Source: Keratinibaculum paraultunense
GTDB taxonomy: Bacteria > Bacillota > Clostridia > Tissierellales > Tepidimicrobiaceae
DNA: 64,000 nucleotides
NCBI RefSeq assembly: GCF_016767175.1
Contig: NZ_CP068564.1
Span: forward strand, 186,001 to 250,000
Direction: 5' to 3'
The notes under the pieces were generated by a model, which ran no database searches, had not been told where the DNA came from, and worked only from the letters and a program-made list of their open reading frames with translations. Each line of letters starts with the position of its first letter. The stretch's first letter is position 1. Positions 43,580 to 52,873 of the stretch are shown in pieces. A program made the translations under genes and the position numbers.

Positions 43580-44902
43580 ATGTGTGGTAAATCTGGTATT
43601 AATGGATTTTTTGAAAGATGTTTTAAACTTAGTGAGCATGGTACTGATACTAAGACAGAAATTATGGCAGGAATTACTACTTTTATGACTATGGCGTATA
43701 TTTTAATAGTAAATCCTAATATACTATCAAAAACTGGAATGGATTGGGGAGGAGTATTTACTGCTACAGCTATTTCTTCCATAATAGCTATACTTATGAT
43801 GGCGTTTTATGCTAATTATCCCTTTGCTTTAGCACCTGGTATGGGACTTAATGCATTTTTTACTTATTCTGTTGTAGTGAAAATGGGTAAATCTTGGCAA
43901 TTTGCATTAACGGCAGTATTTTTAGAAGGGATTATATTTATAATATTATCTTTTCTTAATGTAAGAGAAGCTATATTTGATGCGATTCCTGTGAATTTAA
44001 AGAAAGCAGTGTCTGTAGGCATTGGATTATTTATTGCACTAATTGGCTTTTCAAATGCAGGAATAGTACAAGCTGGAGACGGCACTATATTAGAATTAGG
44101 TAATTTAACTAGTAAAGGACCACTTTTAGCATTAATAGGTTTAATAATAATGGGAGTATTATTAGCGAAAAATATAAAAGGAGCTTTGTTAATAGGGATA
44201 CTTGCAACCACTATAATAGGAATTCCAATGGGAATAACTCAACTTCCGGATGCAGTATTTAAATTACCGCCATCTATATCACAAGTAGCTTTTCAGTTTG
44301 AATGGGAAAATATATTTACTTGGGATATGCTAATTGTAGTATTTACATTTTTATTTGTTGATGTATTTGATACAGTAGGAACATTAGTGGGAGTTGCTTC
44401 TAAGGCTGATATGTTAGATGAAGAAGGTAAACTTCCAAGAGTTAGTGAAGCTTTGCTTTCGGATGCTGTAGGGACTGTAGTTGGTGCTTGTTTAGGGACT
44501 AGTACTGTAACTACTTATGTAGAATCGGCAGCAGGAGTAGCTGATGGAGGAAGAACAGGGCTAACGGCATTGTCTACAGCTGGAATGTTTTTTTTAGCAT
44601 TATTTTTCTCTCCAATATTTGGGATGGTACCAGGAGAAGCAACTGCTCCAGCTTTGATATTAGTGGGATTATTTATGATAAGCCCAATTAAAGAGATAGA
44701 TTTAGATGATTTTACAGAAGCAATACCTGCGTTTTTAACTATAGTTATGATGCCTTTTGCTTATAGTATTGCAGAAGGTATAGTATTTGGGATGGTATCC
44801 TATGTGATACTAAAACTTATAACTGGAAAGAGGAAAGATATATCAATAGTGATGTATATACTAGCAATATTATTTATATTAAAAAATATAGTGGGGATAT
44901 AA
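43580..44902 (+). CDS. NCS2-family purine (hypoxanthine/guanine-type) permease
   Basis: 440 residues with about 12-14 membrane segments. AzgA/PbuG-type motifs are clear: EIMAGITTFMTMAYILIVNPNILS, PFALAPGMGLNAFFTYSVV, SVGIGLFIALIGFSNAGIV, FLFVDVFDTVGTLVGVASKA and GTSTVTTYVESAAGVADGGRTGLTA. These carriers take up purine bases (adenine, guanine, hypoxanthine) with protons. The exact base is uncertain. RBS AAGGAGGG precedes the ATG. Single gene with its own promoter. Confidence 0.92.
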   Translation: MCGKSGINGFFERCFKLSEHGTDTKTEIMAGITTFMTMAYILIVNPNILSKTGMDWGGVFTATAISSIIAILMMAFYANYPFALAPGMGLNAFFTYSVVVKMGKSWQFALTAVFLEGIIFIILSFLNVREAIFDAIPVNLKKAVSVGIGLFIALIGFSNAGIVQAGDGTILELGNLTSKGPLLALIGLIIMGVLLAKNIKGALLIGILATTIIGIPMGITQLPDAVFKLPPSISQVAFQFEWENIFTWDMLIVVFTFLFVDVFDTVGTLVGVASKADMLDEEGKLPRVSEALLSDAVGTVVGACLGTSTVTTYVESAAGVADGGRTGLTALSTAGMFFLALFFSPIFGMVPGEATAPALILVGLFMISPIKEIDLDDFTEAIPAFLTIVMMPFAYSIAEGIVFGMVSYVILKLITGKRKDISIVMYILAILFILKNIVGI

Positions 44903-45031
44903 GGAAAGTAGTATTTTTTATTTCGACAAATTGATCCTTTTTCAAATATATTTCCCGGGAAAAAATAAAATTTAAAAATTATGTAGAATAGTACAAATAT
45001 TAAATGCTAGGTATTTTGGGGAGGGGTACTG

Positions 45032-45874
45032 ATGGGAAGAAAGCCTAGAATTGAGTACTATGGTGCTATATATCACATAATTCAAAGGGGCAATAATAGA
45101 GAAGCAATTTTCAAAAGAGATGAAGATAAAGTATGTTTATTGAAAATTTTAAGTGAAACTAAAGAAATGTATGATTTTAAAATATTTGCTTATGTAGTAA
45201 TGAATAATCACTATCACTTTTTAATTCAAACCCTTAATATACCTATTAGTAAAATAATGCATCAAATAAATACTAGATATGCTAAATATTATAACTATAG
45301 TACTGGAAATACTGGTCCAGTATTTGAAGATAGATATAAGGGAATATTAGTACAAGATGAGTCTTATTTATTAGCTCTTATAAGATATATACATAATAAT
45401 CCAGTGGCTGCAAAAATATGTCCTATTATGGAACAATACAAGTGGAGTAGTGATATGTTTTATAGAATGAATATGGATAATATGGTGGATATAGACGAAT
45501 TTTTAAATATATTATCACCTAATAGAGTAGAAGCTATTAGAATATATATAAAATTAATGGATAAAGATGATTTAGAATATCAAATTTTAGAAGAAATATA
45601 TGAAAAAAATGATGTAATAGGAAATGAAAAATTTAGAAAGTCATTGGAAGGCACAATGGAAGTGTTAAGTTTGGATGAAATATTAAAAAAAGTATGCCCT
45701 ACACCGGTAGAGTACGATTTAATAAAAGCTGGTTCAAGAAAAAGATATTTAAGTAAATACAAAAGGGAATATATAGTTTGGGGAAGGGAAGAAGGTTATT
45801 CTTACAGTGCCATAGGTAGTTTTATAGGCATAACTTCAGCAGCTGCTAGAAATTTAGTAGAAGAAGGGGATTAA
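45032..45874 (+). CDS. REP-associated tyrosine transposase (RAYT, Y1/HUH family)
   Basis: 280 residues. N-terminal signature RIEYYGAIYHIIQRGNNREAIF; HUH motif in YVVMNNHYHFLIQT (His-Tyr-His); catalytic Tyr region RYAKYYNYSTGNTGPVFEDRYKG; and IRYIHNNPVAAKI. This is the TnpA_REP type, a single-strand endonuclease that acts on short palindromes and is usually not flanked by IS ends. A C-terminal extension (about 190-280) ends in a helix-turn-helix-like YSYSAIGSFIGITSAAARNL. RBS GGGGAGGGG. Three related palindromes lie within about 8.8 kb (43357, 48795, 53818), the likely substrates. It is intact and lies 32 bp ahead of an ABC importer operon. Confidence 0.92.
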   Translation: MGRKPRIEYYGAIYHIIQRGNNREAIFKRDEDKVCLLKILSETKEMYDFKIFAYVVMNNHYHFLIQTLNIPISKIMHQINTRYAKYYNYSTGNTGPVFEDRYKGILVQDESYLLALIRYIHNNPVAAKICPIMEQYKWSSDMFYRMNMDNMVDIDEFLNILSPNRVEAIRIYIKLMDKDDLEYQILEEIYEKNDVIGNEKFRKSLEGTMEVLSLDEILKKVCPTPVEYDLIKAGSRKRYLSKYKREYIVWGREEGYSYSAIGSFIGITSAAARNLVEEGD

Positions 45875-45906
45875 CATAATGAAAAATTGGGTAATGGAGG
45901 ATTTAG

Positions 45907-46914
45907 ATGAGTAAAAGGGAGAGAAAAGATTATATATACATATTTATCATATTATTGATAATATCATTTTTCATTTCATTTGGTATAGGAAGATATCCAG
46001 TATCTATTGATCAATTGTTAAAGGTTTTAAGTTCTAAAATATTTCCCATAGAGAAGAATTGGCCAGATACCATAGATACCATAGTATTTCAAGTGAGACT
46101 TCCTCGAATAATAGGGGCAATATTAGTTGGAGCTTCCTTATCCCTTTCAGGTGCAGTATATCAAGGCATGTTTAAAAATCCATTGGTTTCTCCAGACATA
46201 TTAGGAGTTTCATCAGGAGCAGCTTTTGGAGCAGCTTTAGCTATCTATTTATCTTTTAATACAGTAGGTATACAAATAACTTCATTTATATTTGGACTCA
46301 TAGCAGTTGGGTTAGTTTATTTGATTAGCAGTAAAATAAAAGAAGAACCTATAATATCTTTGGTAATTACTGGAGTATTAGTAGGTTCTATATTCACTTC
46401 TCTTACATCTTTAATAAAGTATTTAGCAGATACGGAAGATAAGCTTCCTACTATAACCTTTTGGTTGATGGGTAGTTTATCTAGTATTTCCCCTAGAGAT
46501 ATAAAAGTCATAGTCGTTCCTATAATATTAGGTATTATCCCTTTATTTATATTGAGATGGAAACTAAATGTATTATCTTTGGAAGAAGATGAAGCTAAAA
46601 CTTTAGGGCTTGATACAGGAAAGACTAGAATAATTGTAATAATATGTTCTACACTTATAACGGCTGCTTCTGTATCTATATCTGGGATGATAGGTTGGAT
46701 TGGCTTGGTGATACCTCATTTAAGTAGAATGATAGTAGGACCAGATTATAGGATATTGATTCCTACAACCTTATTATTAGGAAGTACTTATTTACTATTG
46801 ATAGATAATATAGCTCGAGGATTGACAACGGTGGAAATTCCTTTAGGAATACTTACCTCATTGATAGGTGCACCTTTCTTTATATTTTTACTTTTGACCA
46901 ATAAAAGGAGCTGA
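45907..46914 (+). CDS. FecCD-type ABC importer permease
   Basis: 335 residues with about 9-10 membrane segments. FecCD/BtuC motifs: FQVRLPRIIGAILVGASLSLSGAVYQGMFKNPLVSPDILGVSSGAAFGAALA, FWLMGSL, and GMIGWIGLVIPHLSRMIVGPDYR (contact with the ATPase). It forms the membrane channel of a siderophore, heme or cobalamin importer. The operon order is permease, ATPase (4 bp gap), binding protein (18 bp gap). No cobalamin riboswitch is visible upstream. The substrate is not identifiable. Confidence 0.92.
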   Translation: MSKRERKDYIYIFIILLIISFFISFGIGRYPVSIDQLLKVLSSKIFPIEKNWPDTIDTIVFQVRLPRIIGAILVGASLSLSGAVYQGMFKNPLVSPDILGVSSGAAFGAALAIYLSFNTVGIQITSFIFGLIAVGLVYLISSKIKEEPIISLVITGVLVGSIFTSLTSLIKYLADTEDKLPTITFWLMGSLSSISPRDIKVIVVPIILGIIPLFILRWKLNVLSLEEDEAKTLGLDTGKTRIIVIICSTLITAASVSISGMIGWIGLVIPHLSRMIVGPDYRILIPTTLLLGSTYLLLIDNIARGLTTVEIPLGILTSLIGAPFFIFLLLTNKRS

Positions 46915-46918
46915 GAAT

Positions 46919-47692
46919 ATGATACATGTGGATAATTTAAGCTGTGGTTATAAAAATAAAAAAATATTAAAAAATGTATCTTTTCAAGGGGAATCAGGAG
47001 ATATAATATGTATTCTTGGACCTAATGGCTCAGGAAAATCTACTTTAATAAAGACCATAGTAGGTTTATTAGAGCCTATAGAAGGGAAAGTGTGTATAGA
47101 AGGTGAAAATATAAAAGATTGGAGTTTTAATAGAAGATCTAAAAATATTAGTTATATACCTCAAACCTTTAGTTCTACTTTCCAATATACAGGTTTAGAT
47201 ATAGTACTTATGGGGCGTACTTCTTATTTAGGATTTGGTTCTTCTCCTACTGAAGAGGATGAGAAAATAGCACTAGATGCTATGAAAATGTTAAATATAT
47301 TGGAGTTGAAAGATAAAATATATTCAAATATGAGTGGTGGAGAACGACAATTGGTTAAAATTGCTCAATCTATTGCTCAACAAGCTAAAATAATAGTGAT
47401 GGATGAACCAACTAATAATTTAGATTTTGCTAATCAAGTAATTATGCTAAATTATCTTAAAGAGTGTGCTAAAAAAGGCATGATAATTATTATGGCTACT
47501 CATTTTCCAGAACAAGTATTGTCTTTTGGGACTAAAACTCTTTTGGTAAAAGATGGTATAGTCAAGGTAGTAGAGGATCCTCAGAAAAATTTAAAAGATA
47601 AAGATCTTAAAAATTTATATGGTATAGATATAAGGATAGTAGAGTTAAGTATTGAAAATAAAACTGTAAAGATGTGTTTACCTATATATTAA
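46919..47692 (+). CDS. ABC importer ATPase (FepC/BtuD type)
   Basis: 257 residues with all nucleotide-binding motifs: Walker A LGPNGSGKST, Q-loop YIPQTFSSTFQYT, signature MSGGERQLVKIAQ, Walker B IIVMDEPTNNLDFANQV and the switch His in MATHFPEQ. It powers the importer formed with the preceding permease. RBS AAAGGAG lies within the end of the permease gene, so translation is probably coupled. Intact and of usual length. Confidence 0.94.
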   Translation: MIHVDNLSCGYKNKKILKNVSFQGESGDIICILGPNGSGKSTLIKTIVGLLEPIEGKVCIEGENIKDWSFNRRSKNISYIPQTFSSTFQYTGLDIVLMGRTSYLGFGSSPTEEDEKIALDAMKMLNILELKDKIYSNMSGGERQLVKIAQSIAQQAKIIVMDEPTNNLDFANQVIMLNYLKECAKKGMIIIMATHFPEQVLSFGTKTLLVKDGIVKVVEDPQKNLKDKDLKNLYGIDIRIVELSIENKTVKMCLPIY

Positions 47693-47710
47693 AAAACTAG
47701 GAGGATTATG

Positions 47711-48790
47711 ATGAAAAAGAGAATTATATTCATATTACCTATTTTTATAATGATTTTTTCTCTAATAACAGGTTGTACTAAGAAATCTACCGAAGGTGAG
47801 GTTACTGAAAATTTCATAGAAATAGTTGATATGGCAGGAAGAAATGTTACTATACCAGCTAAAGTAGACACAATATTTTCTACAGGTCCAGTAGGTACTA
47901 TTTTGATATATTCATTAAATCCGGATAAAATGGTAGGATGGAATTATGAGTTAAGAGAAGGAGAAAAACGCTATATAGATGAAAAATATCATGATTTACC
48001 TAATTTAGGTGGTGCTGGTAAAGAATCCATAAATGTAGAAGAATTAATAAAGGTAGATCCAGATGTATTAATAGCTATGGGTACCATAGATGATACTTTT
48101 ATATCTCAGACAGATGAGCTACAGGAAAAGATAGGTAAATCAATAGTAATTTTGGATGGAGATATATATAAATTAGATGAAACCTATAAATTATTAGGGG
48201 AAATTATGAACGAAGAGGAAAAATCGAAACAATTAGGTAAATATTGTAAAGATACATTGGAGGATATAGAAAAGAAATCTATAAAAGTTACAGAGGATAT
48301 GAAGGTTAGTATATACTATGCTGAAGGACCTAATGGATTAGAAACTGAACCATCAGGTTCTAGGCATGTTTATGTTATAGATATAGTTGGAGGAAATAAT
48401 GTAGCTGAAGTAGAAATTAAAGGAGATAGGGGTAAATCAGAGGTATCTATAGAACAATTACTCTTATGGGATCCAGAGATAATTATATCTTGGGATGATG
48501 AAAGAGGAGGATATTATTCTGGAATACTTAAGGATCCAGCTTGGAAGGATATAAAGGCGGTTAAAGATGGAGAGGTGTATGAAATACCAAACAAACCTTT
48601 TAACTGGTTTGATAGACCTCCTTCTGTAAACAGGATATTAGGATTAAAATGGATTGGAAATCTTTTATACCCAGACATATATGACTATGATATGAGAAAA
48701 GAAGTAAAGGAATTTTATGATAAGTTTTACCACTATTCGTTAACTGAATATGAATTAGATGAATTACTTCAAAATAGTATAAGACATTAA
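47711..48790 (+). CDS. ABC importer substrate-binding lipoprotein
   Basis: 359 residues from the second of two adjacent ATGs; GGAGG sits 7 bp from it and only 4 bp from the first. A lipoprotein signal (IFILPIFIMIFSLITGC) gives lipidation at Cys. The two-lobe TroA-like fold is suggested by ITGC...VDMAGRNVTIPAKVDTIFSTGPVGTILIYSLNPDKMVGWN and VDPDVLIAMG. The C-terminal EFYDKFYHYSLTEYELDELL is typical of iron/heme-type binding proteins (HemV-like group). It captures the ligand outside the membrane for the permease. The ligand, probably a ferric chelate, is inferred. A palindromic repeat follows the stop. Confidence 0.88.
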   Translation: MKKRIIFILPIFIMIFSLITGCTKKSTEGEVTENFIEIVDMAGRNVTIPAKVDTIFSTGPVGTILIYSLNPDKMVGWNYELREGEKRYIDEKYHDLPNLGGAGKESINVEELIKVDPDVLIAMGTIDDTFISQTDELQEKIGKSIVILDGDIYKLDETYKLLGEIMNEEEKSKQLGKYCKDTLEDIEKKSIKVTEDMKVSIYYAEGPNGLETEPSGSRHVYVIDIVGGNNVAEVEIKGDRGKSEVSIEQLLLWDPEIIISWDDERGGYYSGILKDPAWKDIKAVKDGEVYEIPNKPFNWFDRPPSVNRILGLKWIGNLLYPDIYDYDMRKEVKEFYDKFYHYSLTEYELDELLQNSIRH

Positions 48791-48792
48791 GA

Positions 48793-48841
48793 ACAATAAG
48801 TATCTTTTACGGTGCCTGGCACCGTAAAAGATACTTATTGT
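48793..48841. repeat. RAYT-associated palindrome, copy 2
   Basis: Perfect 24-bp arms around a central T, with core GGTGCC-T-GGCACC and outer ends AATAAGTATC / GATACTTATT (family element 48795-48839). It starts 3 nt after the stop of the binding-protein gene. It differs from copy 1 at six arm positions, and each change is compensated in the other arm. Confidence 0.9.
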
Positions 48842-49003
48842 ATTGATTAAATGAAGTTGGTATGGGTAATTTTAATATTAGAGGGAAAATTATATGAAGT
48901 TTTACAAATATTTTACGTATGTGTTTAACAAATTTTACAAGGGACTGTTAAACTTATATTAAGAATTACCCATAAATTTTATAAATGTAAGGGAGGAAGT
49001 TTA

Positions 49004-50737
49004 ATGAATTTTAAAAATAAACGAATACTTAGTATCTTTCTATCTTTGGCATTAATAATATCTATATTATTACCTGTAGGAAATAAGGTTTTTGCCGAAG
49101 AAGCAAAGTCTACAAAGATTACTATTGTTCATACTAATGATGTTCACAGTAGAGTGGAAGGTGATGAAAAAGAGCTAATTGGTTATGCAAAGCTGGCAAC
49201 TAAAATAAAAGAATTGAAGGAAGAAAATCCAAATGTATTGGTATTAGATGCAGGTGATACAATTCATGGATTGCCAATGGCAACTATATCTAAGGGTGAA
49301 TCTATAATAAAGCTTATGAATCAAATAGGCTATGATGCTATGGTACCAGGCAATCATGATTTTAATTATGGCTATGAAAGATTACTGGAATTAAAGGAAA
49401 TAGCAGAGTTCCCTATTTTAGCAGCAAATGTTGTTAGAGAAGATGGAACTAAAGATTTAGAAGAGTATATTATAAAAGAGATAGATGGAGTAAAAGTTGG
49501 TATATTTGGTTTAGCAACAGAAGAGACTAAATATAAATCCAATCCTAAAAACACTGAAGGCATAAATATTACTTCTCCTGTAGATACGGCTAAAGAGATG
49601 GTTAATAAATTAAAAGAGGAAAAAGTGGATATAATTATTGCACTAACTCATATAGGTTTGGATGAAGGAAGTGTTCCAAAATCTAGTGATATAGCAGATA
49701 AGGTTGAAGGTATAGATATTATTATAGATGGGCATAGCCATACTGTATTAGAGGAAGGCAAGATGGTGGGAAATACATTAATAGCACAAGCAGGTGAGCA
49801 TTTAAAAAATATAGGTATAATTAATATTGATGTTGTAGATGGGAAGATAGCTGATAAAAAAGCAAAATTAATAAAGTTTGATGAAGTGGTGGATTTAAAA
49901 GAGGATGAAAAAATTTCTAATGCAATTGAAGAATTAAAGAAAAAAAATGAGGAAGTAACATCAGTTGTTGTAGGAAAGACTAAAGTAAGATTAGTTGGAG
50001 AAAGAGAAGCGGTAAGAACAGGGGAATCTAATCTTGGAAATTTAGCGACAGATGCTATGTTGGATTTAACTGGTGCAGATGTAGCTATTACAAATGGAGG
50101 TGGGATTAGAGCATCCATCGAACCTGGAGACATAACAAAAGGTGATATATTGGAAGTATTTCCTTTTGGTAATTATATAGTAGTAAAGAAATTAAAGGGA
50201 ATAGATATATTAAATGCATTAGAGTATGGAGTAGATACTTATCCTGAACCAGCAGGAAAATTCCCCCATGTAGCTGGTATGACATTTAAAATAGATCCAT
50301 CTAAAGAAGCTGGAAATAGGATAGTGGATTTAAAAATTAAAGGAAAGCCAGTAGATTTAAATAAAACTTATACTGTTGCTACCAATGACTTTATGGCAAT
50401 TGGTGGAGATGGATATACTATGTTAGCTGAAGGAGAATTGGTTGGAGAATTTGAAGGATTAGATGAAGCGTTAATAAAGTATATTGAAAAAATAGGAGAA
50501 GTTGATTATGAGGTTGAGGGAAGAATTACAATTTTACAAACTCCTGTAGAAGAGCCAGATAAGGAAGTTGTAGTACCAGCACCAAAAGAAAAAGAATACA
50601 CAGTAAAACCAGGAGATGTGTTGTGGAAGATAGCTGAAAAATTTGGTACTACATGGCAAAAGTTAGCAGAATACAATAAGTTAAAAAATCCACATTTAAT
50701 ATTTCCGGGACAAAAGATATTAATACCTACTAATTAA
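49004..50737 (+). CDS. Secreted 5'-nucleotidase/cyclic phosphodiesterase with C-terminal LysM
   Basis: 577 residues: signal peptide (RILSIFLSLALIISILLPVGNKVFA), a metallophosphoesterase domain (VHTNDVHSRVEG, LDAGDTIHG, VPGNHDFNYG, DGHSHTVL), then the 5'-nucleotidase C-terminal domain with NGGGIRASIEPGDITKGDILEVFPFGN and FMAIGGDGYTM. A single LysM repeat ends the protein (YTVKPGDVLWKIAEKFGTTWQKL, about 530-575). LysM binds peptidoglycan, so the enzyme should sit in the wall and release phosphate and nucleosides from extracellular nucleotides. RBS GGGAGGAAG. Monocistronic, with terminator at 50745. Confidence 0.93.
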   Translation: MNFKNKRILSIFLSLALIISILLPVGNKVFAEEAKSTKITIVHTNDVHSRVEGDEKELIGYAKLATKIKELKEENPNVLVLDAGDTIHGLPMATISKGESIIKLMNQIGYDAMVPGNHDFNYGYERLLELKEIAEFPILAANVVREDGTKDLEEYIIKEIDGVKVGIFGLATEETKYKSNPKNTEGINITSPVDTAKEMVNKLKEEKVDIIIALTHIGLDEGSVPKSSDIADKVEGIDIIIDGHSHTVLEEGKMVGNTLIAQAGEHLKNIGIINIDVVDGKIADKKAKLIKFDEVVDLKEDEKISNAIEELKKKNEEVTSVVVGKTKVRLVGEREAVRTGESNLGNLATDAMLDLTGADVAITNGGGIRASIEPGDITKGDILEVFPFGNYIVVKKLKGIDILNALEYGVDTYPEPAGKFPHVAGMTFKIDPSKEAGNRIVDLKIKGKPVDLNKTYTVATNDFMAIGGDGYTMLAEGELVGEFEGLDEALIKYIEKIGEVDYEVEGRITILQTPVEEPDKEVVVPAPKEKEYTVKPGDVLWKIAEKFGTTWQKLAEYNKLKNPHLIFPGQKILIPTN

Positions 50738-50744
50738 ACAAATT

Positions 50745-50784
50745 AAGTCTCTGCTTTGGTATATACCTGAGCAGAGGCTTTTTT
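50745..50784 (+). terminator. Terminator of the 5'-nucleotidase gene
   Basis: 11-bp stem AAGTCTCTGCT / AGCAGAGGCTT (50745-50755, 50770-50780, one G-T pair) with a run of T after it, 7 bp beyond the stop. Confidence 0.85.
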
Positions 50785-50866
50785 AATTTTATGATAAAGA
50801 TTGGTAATATATGAAAAATAAGATATAATTAATATTATAAAAGTAAATGTATAAAGGAGCGATACA

Positions 50867-51919
50867 ATGTTAAAAACTTTAGAGTATAGAGATGGAAAAT
50901 TATATATAATAGACCAAACCAAATTGCCAACTGAAAAAGAAATAATAGCAATAGAAACAGTAGAAGAATGTTTTGATGCAATAAAAAAATTAAAGGTTAG
51001 AGGAGCACCAGCAATTGGAATTGCAGCTGCTTATGGTGTAGTTTTAGGAATAAAGGATTTAGAAGAAGATGATTTTAATAGTTTTTATAATGAATTAAAA
51101 AAGATCTCTAAATATCTTGGTTCATCAAGACCTACAGCAGTAAACTTATTTTGGGCGTTAGATAGAATGGAAAAAAAGGCTTTGGAAAATAAATATAAAC
51201 CAGTAGAAGAAATAAAAAAAATATTAGAAGAAGAAGCTATTAGTATACAAAGGGAAGATGAAAAAATATGCAAGAAGATTGGAGAAAATGGAATAGAAGT
51301 ATTAAAAGATGGATATACAATATTAACTCATTGTAATGCAGGTGTTTTAGCTACATCTAAGTATGGTACAGCTTTAGCACCTATTTATTTAGCTAAGGAA
51401 AGAGGATGGAATATAAAAGTATTTGCTGATGAAACAAGACCACTTTTACAAGGTTCTAGATTGACTACTTTTGAGCTAATGGAAGCAGGTATTGATGTTA
51501 CACTAATTACAGATAATATGGCAGCAATGGTTATGTCAAAAGGGTGGATAGATGTGGTAATAGTAGGTTGTGACAGAGTAGCTGCAAATGGAGATGTGGC
51601 TAATAAAATTGGTACTTATGGTGTAGCACTACTTGCGAAAGCTCACAATATTCCTTTTTATGTAGCTGGACCAACAACTACCATTGATTTAAAAACTCCA
51701 ACAGGAAAAGATATAGTTATAGAAGAAAGGGGTAGGGAAGAGATAATATGTGGTTTTGGAAAGCAAACTGCACCTTCCAATGTAAAAGTGTATAATCCTG
51801 CATTTGATGTAACTCCTAATGAATTAATTGATGGAATAATTACAGAAAAGGGAATAGTAAGGGCACCTTATGATATAAATTTAAAAACTATCTTTTCTGG
51901 TGCCGGGGGTGAAAATTGA
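50867..51919 (+). CDS. mtnA: S-methyl-5-thioribose-1-phosphate isomerase
   Basis: 350 residues with the family's active-site segments: [52 protein letters not shown] (catalytic Cys), [17 protein letters not shown] and [18 protein letters not shown] (catalytic Asp). MtnA converts methylthioribose-1-phosphate to methylthioribulose-1-phosphate in methionine salvage. The next salvage genes are not in the window, so it may act in a shortened pathway or on a related aldose phosphate. RBS AAAGGAG. It starts a run of four same-strand genes for amino-acid and peptide breakdown. Confidence 0.95.
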   Translation: MLKTLEYRDGKLYIIDQTKLPTEKEIIAIETVEECFDAIKKLKVRGAPAIGIAAAYGVVLGIKDLEEDDFNSFYNELKKISKYLGSSRPTAVNLFWALDRMEKKALENKYKPVEEIKKILEEEAISIQREDEKICKKIGENGIEVLKDGYTILTHCNAGVLATSKYGTALAPIYLAKERGWNIKVFADETRPLLQGSRLTTFELMEAGIDVTLITDNMAAMVMSKGWIDVVIVGCDRVAANGDVANKIGTYGVALLAKAHNIPFYVAGPTTTIDLKTPTGKDIVIEERGREEIICGFGKQTAPSNVKVYNPAFDVTPNELIDGIITEKGIVRAPYDINLKTIFSGAGGEN

Positions 51920-51958
51920 TAGTTATTTGTAATATTATTGTAATAAGAGGTGATAAGA

Positions 51959-52873
51959 ATGAAGTGGGGAATTATAGCTACTTGGGAAATGGCTTTGGAA
52001 GGTGTTACTAAGGGATTTAACGGATTAAAGAATGGTATGTCATGTGACAATGCTATAGAAGAAGCTATAAAAATAGTAGAAGATAATCCTAAATATAAAT
52101 CTGTAGGATATGGTGGTCTTCCTAATGAGGATTGTGAAGTGGAATTAGATGCAGCCTTTATGAATGGAGACACTTTATCCATAGGAGCTGTGGCTGGTAT
52201 TAGAAATTTTAAAAATCCTATTTCCATAGCAAGGCAATTAAGTAATGAGAGATTTAATTGTTTTTTAGTAGGATTTGGAGCTGAAAAATATGCTTTGGGT
52301 AAAGGATTTGAAGAAAGAAATATGCTTACTAAAGAATCTATTAATATATATGAAGAAAAAAGGAGAAAAGTAATTGAAGAAGAGTTTAATCCTTATGAGG
52401 GTCATGATACTGTTGGAATGGTATCTTTAGATGTAGAAGGGAAAATGTGTGCAGGGACTTCTACTTCTGGTCTTTTTATGAAAAGAAAAGGTAGGGTAGG
52501 TGATTCTCCTATACCAGGATCTGGGTTTTATGTGGATAGTTGTATAGGTGGTGCTGTGGCTACGGGTCTTGGTGAAGATATAATGAAAGGGTGTATCTCC
52601 TATGAAATAGTAAGATTAATGGGAGAAGGTCATAGTCCTAGTGAAGCAGCAGAAAAAGCAGTAAAAGATTTAAACGACAGGTTATTAAAAAGGCAAGGTA
52701 AAGTTGGAGATATATCTGTAGTGTGTATGAACAACAAAGGTGAATGGGGTGCAGCAACTAATATAGAAGAGTTTAGCTTTGTAATAGCTACTAATGATTT
52801 ACCTCCTACTGTATATTTGGTTAGCAATAAAGGCGGTGAATATATTGAAAGAAATAAAATTTATAGATATTGA
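51959..52873 (+). CDS. Asparaginase/aspartylglucosaminidase-family Ntn hydrolase (T2)
   Basis: 304 residues from the ATG at 51959; the GTG at 51950 lies inside the AGAGGTG ribosome site. The autoprocessing site and nucleophile are visible in YEGHDTVGMVSLD (Thr after Asp), with DAAFMNGDTLSIGAVAGIRNFKNPI before it and GDSPIPGSGFYVDSCIGGAVATG after it. Family enzymes cleave the Asn side-chain amide (N4-GlcNAc-asparagine or asparagine) after self-cleavage into two chains. No signal peptide is seen, so it works inside the cell. It overlaps the next gene by 29 bp, so the two are translationally coupled. Confidence 0.88.
   Translation: MKWGIIATWEMALEGVTKGFNGLKNGMSCDNAIEEAIKIVEDNPKYKSVGYGGLPNEDCEVELDAAFMNGDTLSIGAVAGIRNFKNPISIARQLSNERFNCFLVGFGAEKYALGKGFEERNMLTKESINIYEEKRRKVIEEEFNPYEGHDTVGMVSLDVEGKMCAGTSTSGLFMKRKGRVGDSPIPGSGFYVDSCIGGAVATGLGEDIMKGCISYEIVRLMGEGHSPSEAAEKAVKDLNDRLLKRQGKVGDISVVCMNNKGEWGAATNIEEFSFVIATNDLPPTVYLVSNKGGEYIERNKIYRY

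Noticed and set aside
44951-44962. 12-bp palindrome TTTCCCGGGAAA upstream of the RAYT gene
   Set aside because: Lacks the GGTGCC core and long arms of the repeat family; too short to call a cognate site.
45032-47692. RAYT gene as part of the ABC importer operon
   Set aside because: The 32-bp gap permits read-through, but the families are unrelated and RAYTs are usually single genes; proximity alone is not evidence of shared function.
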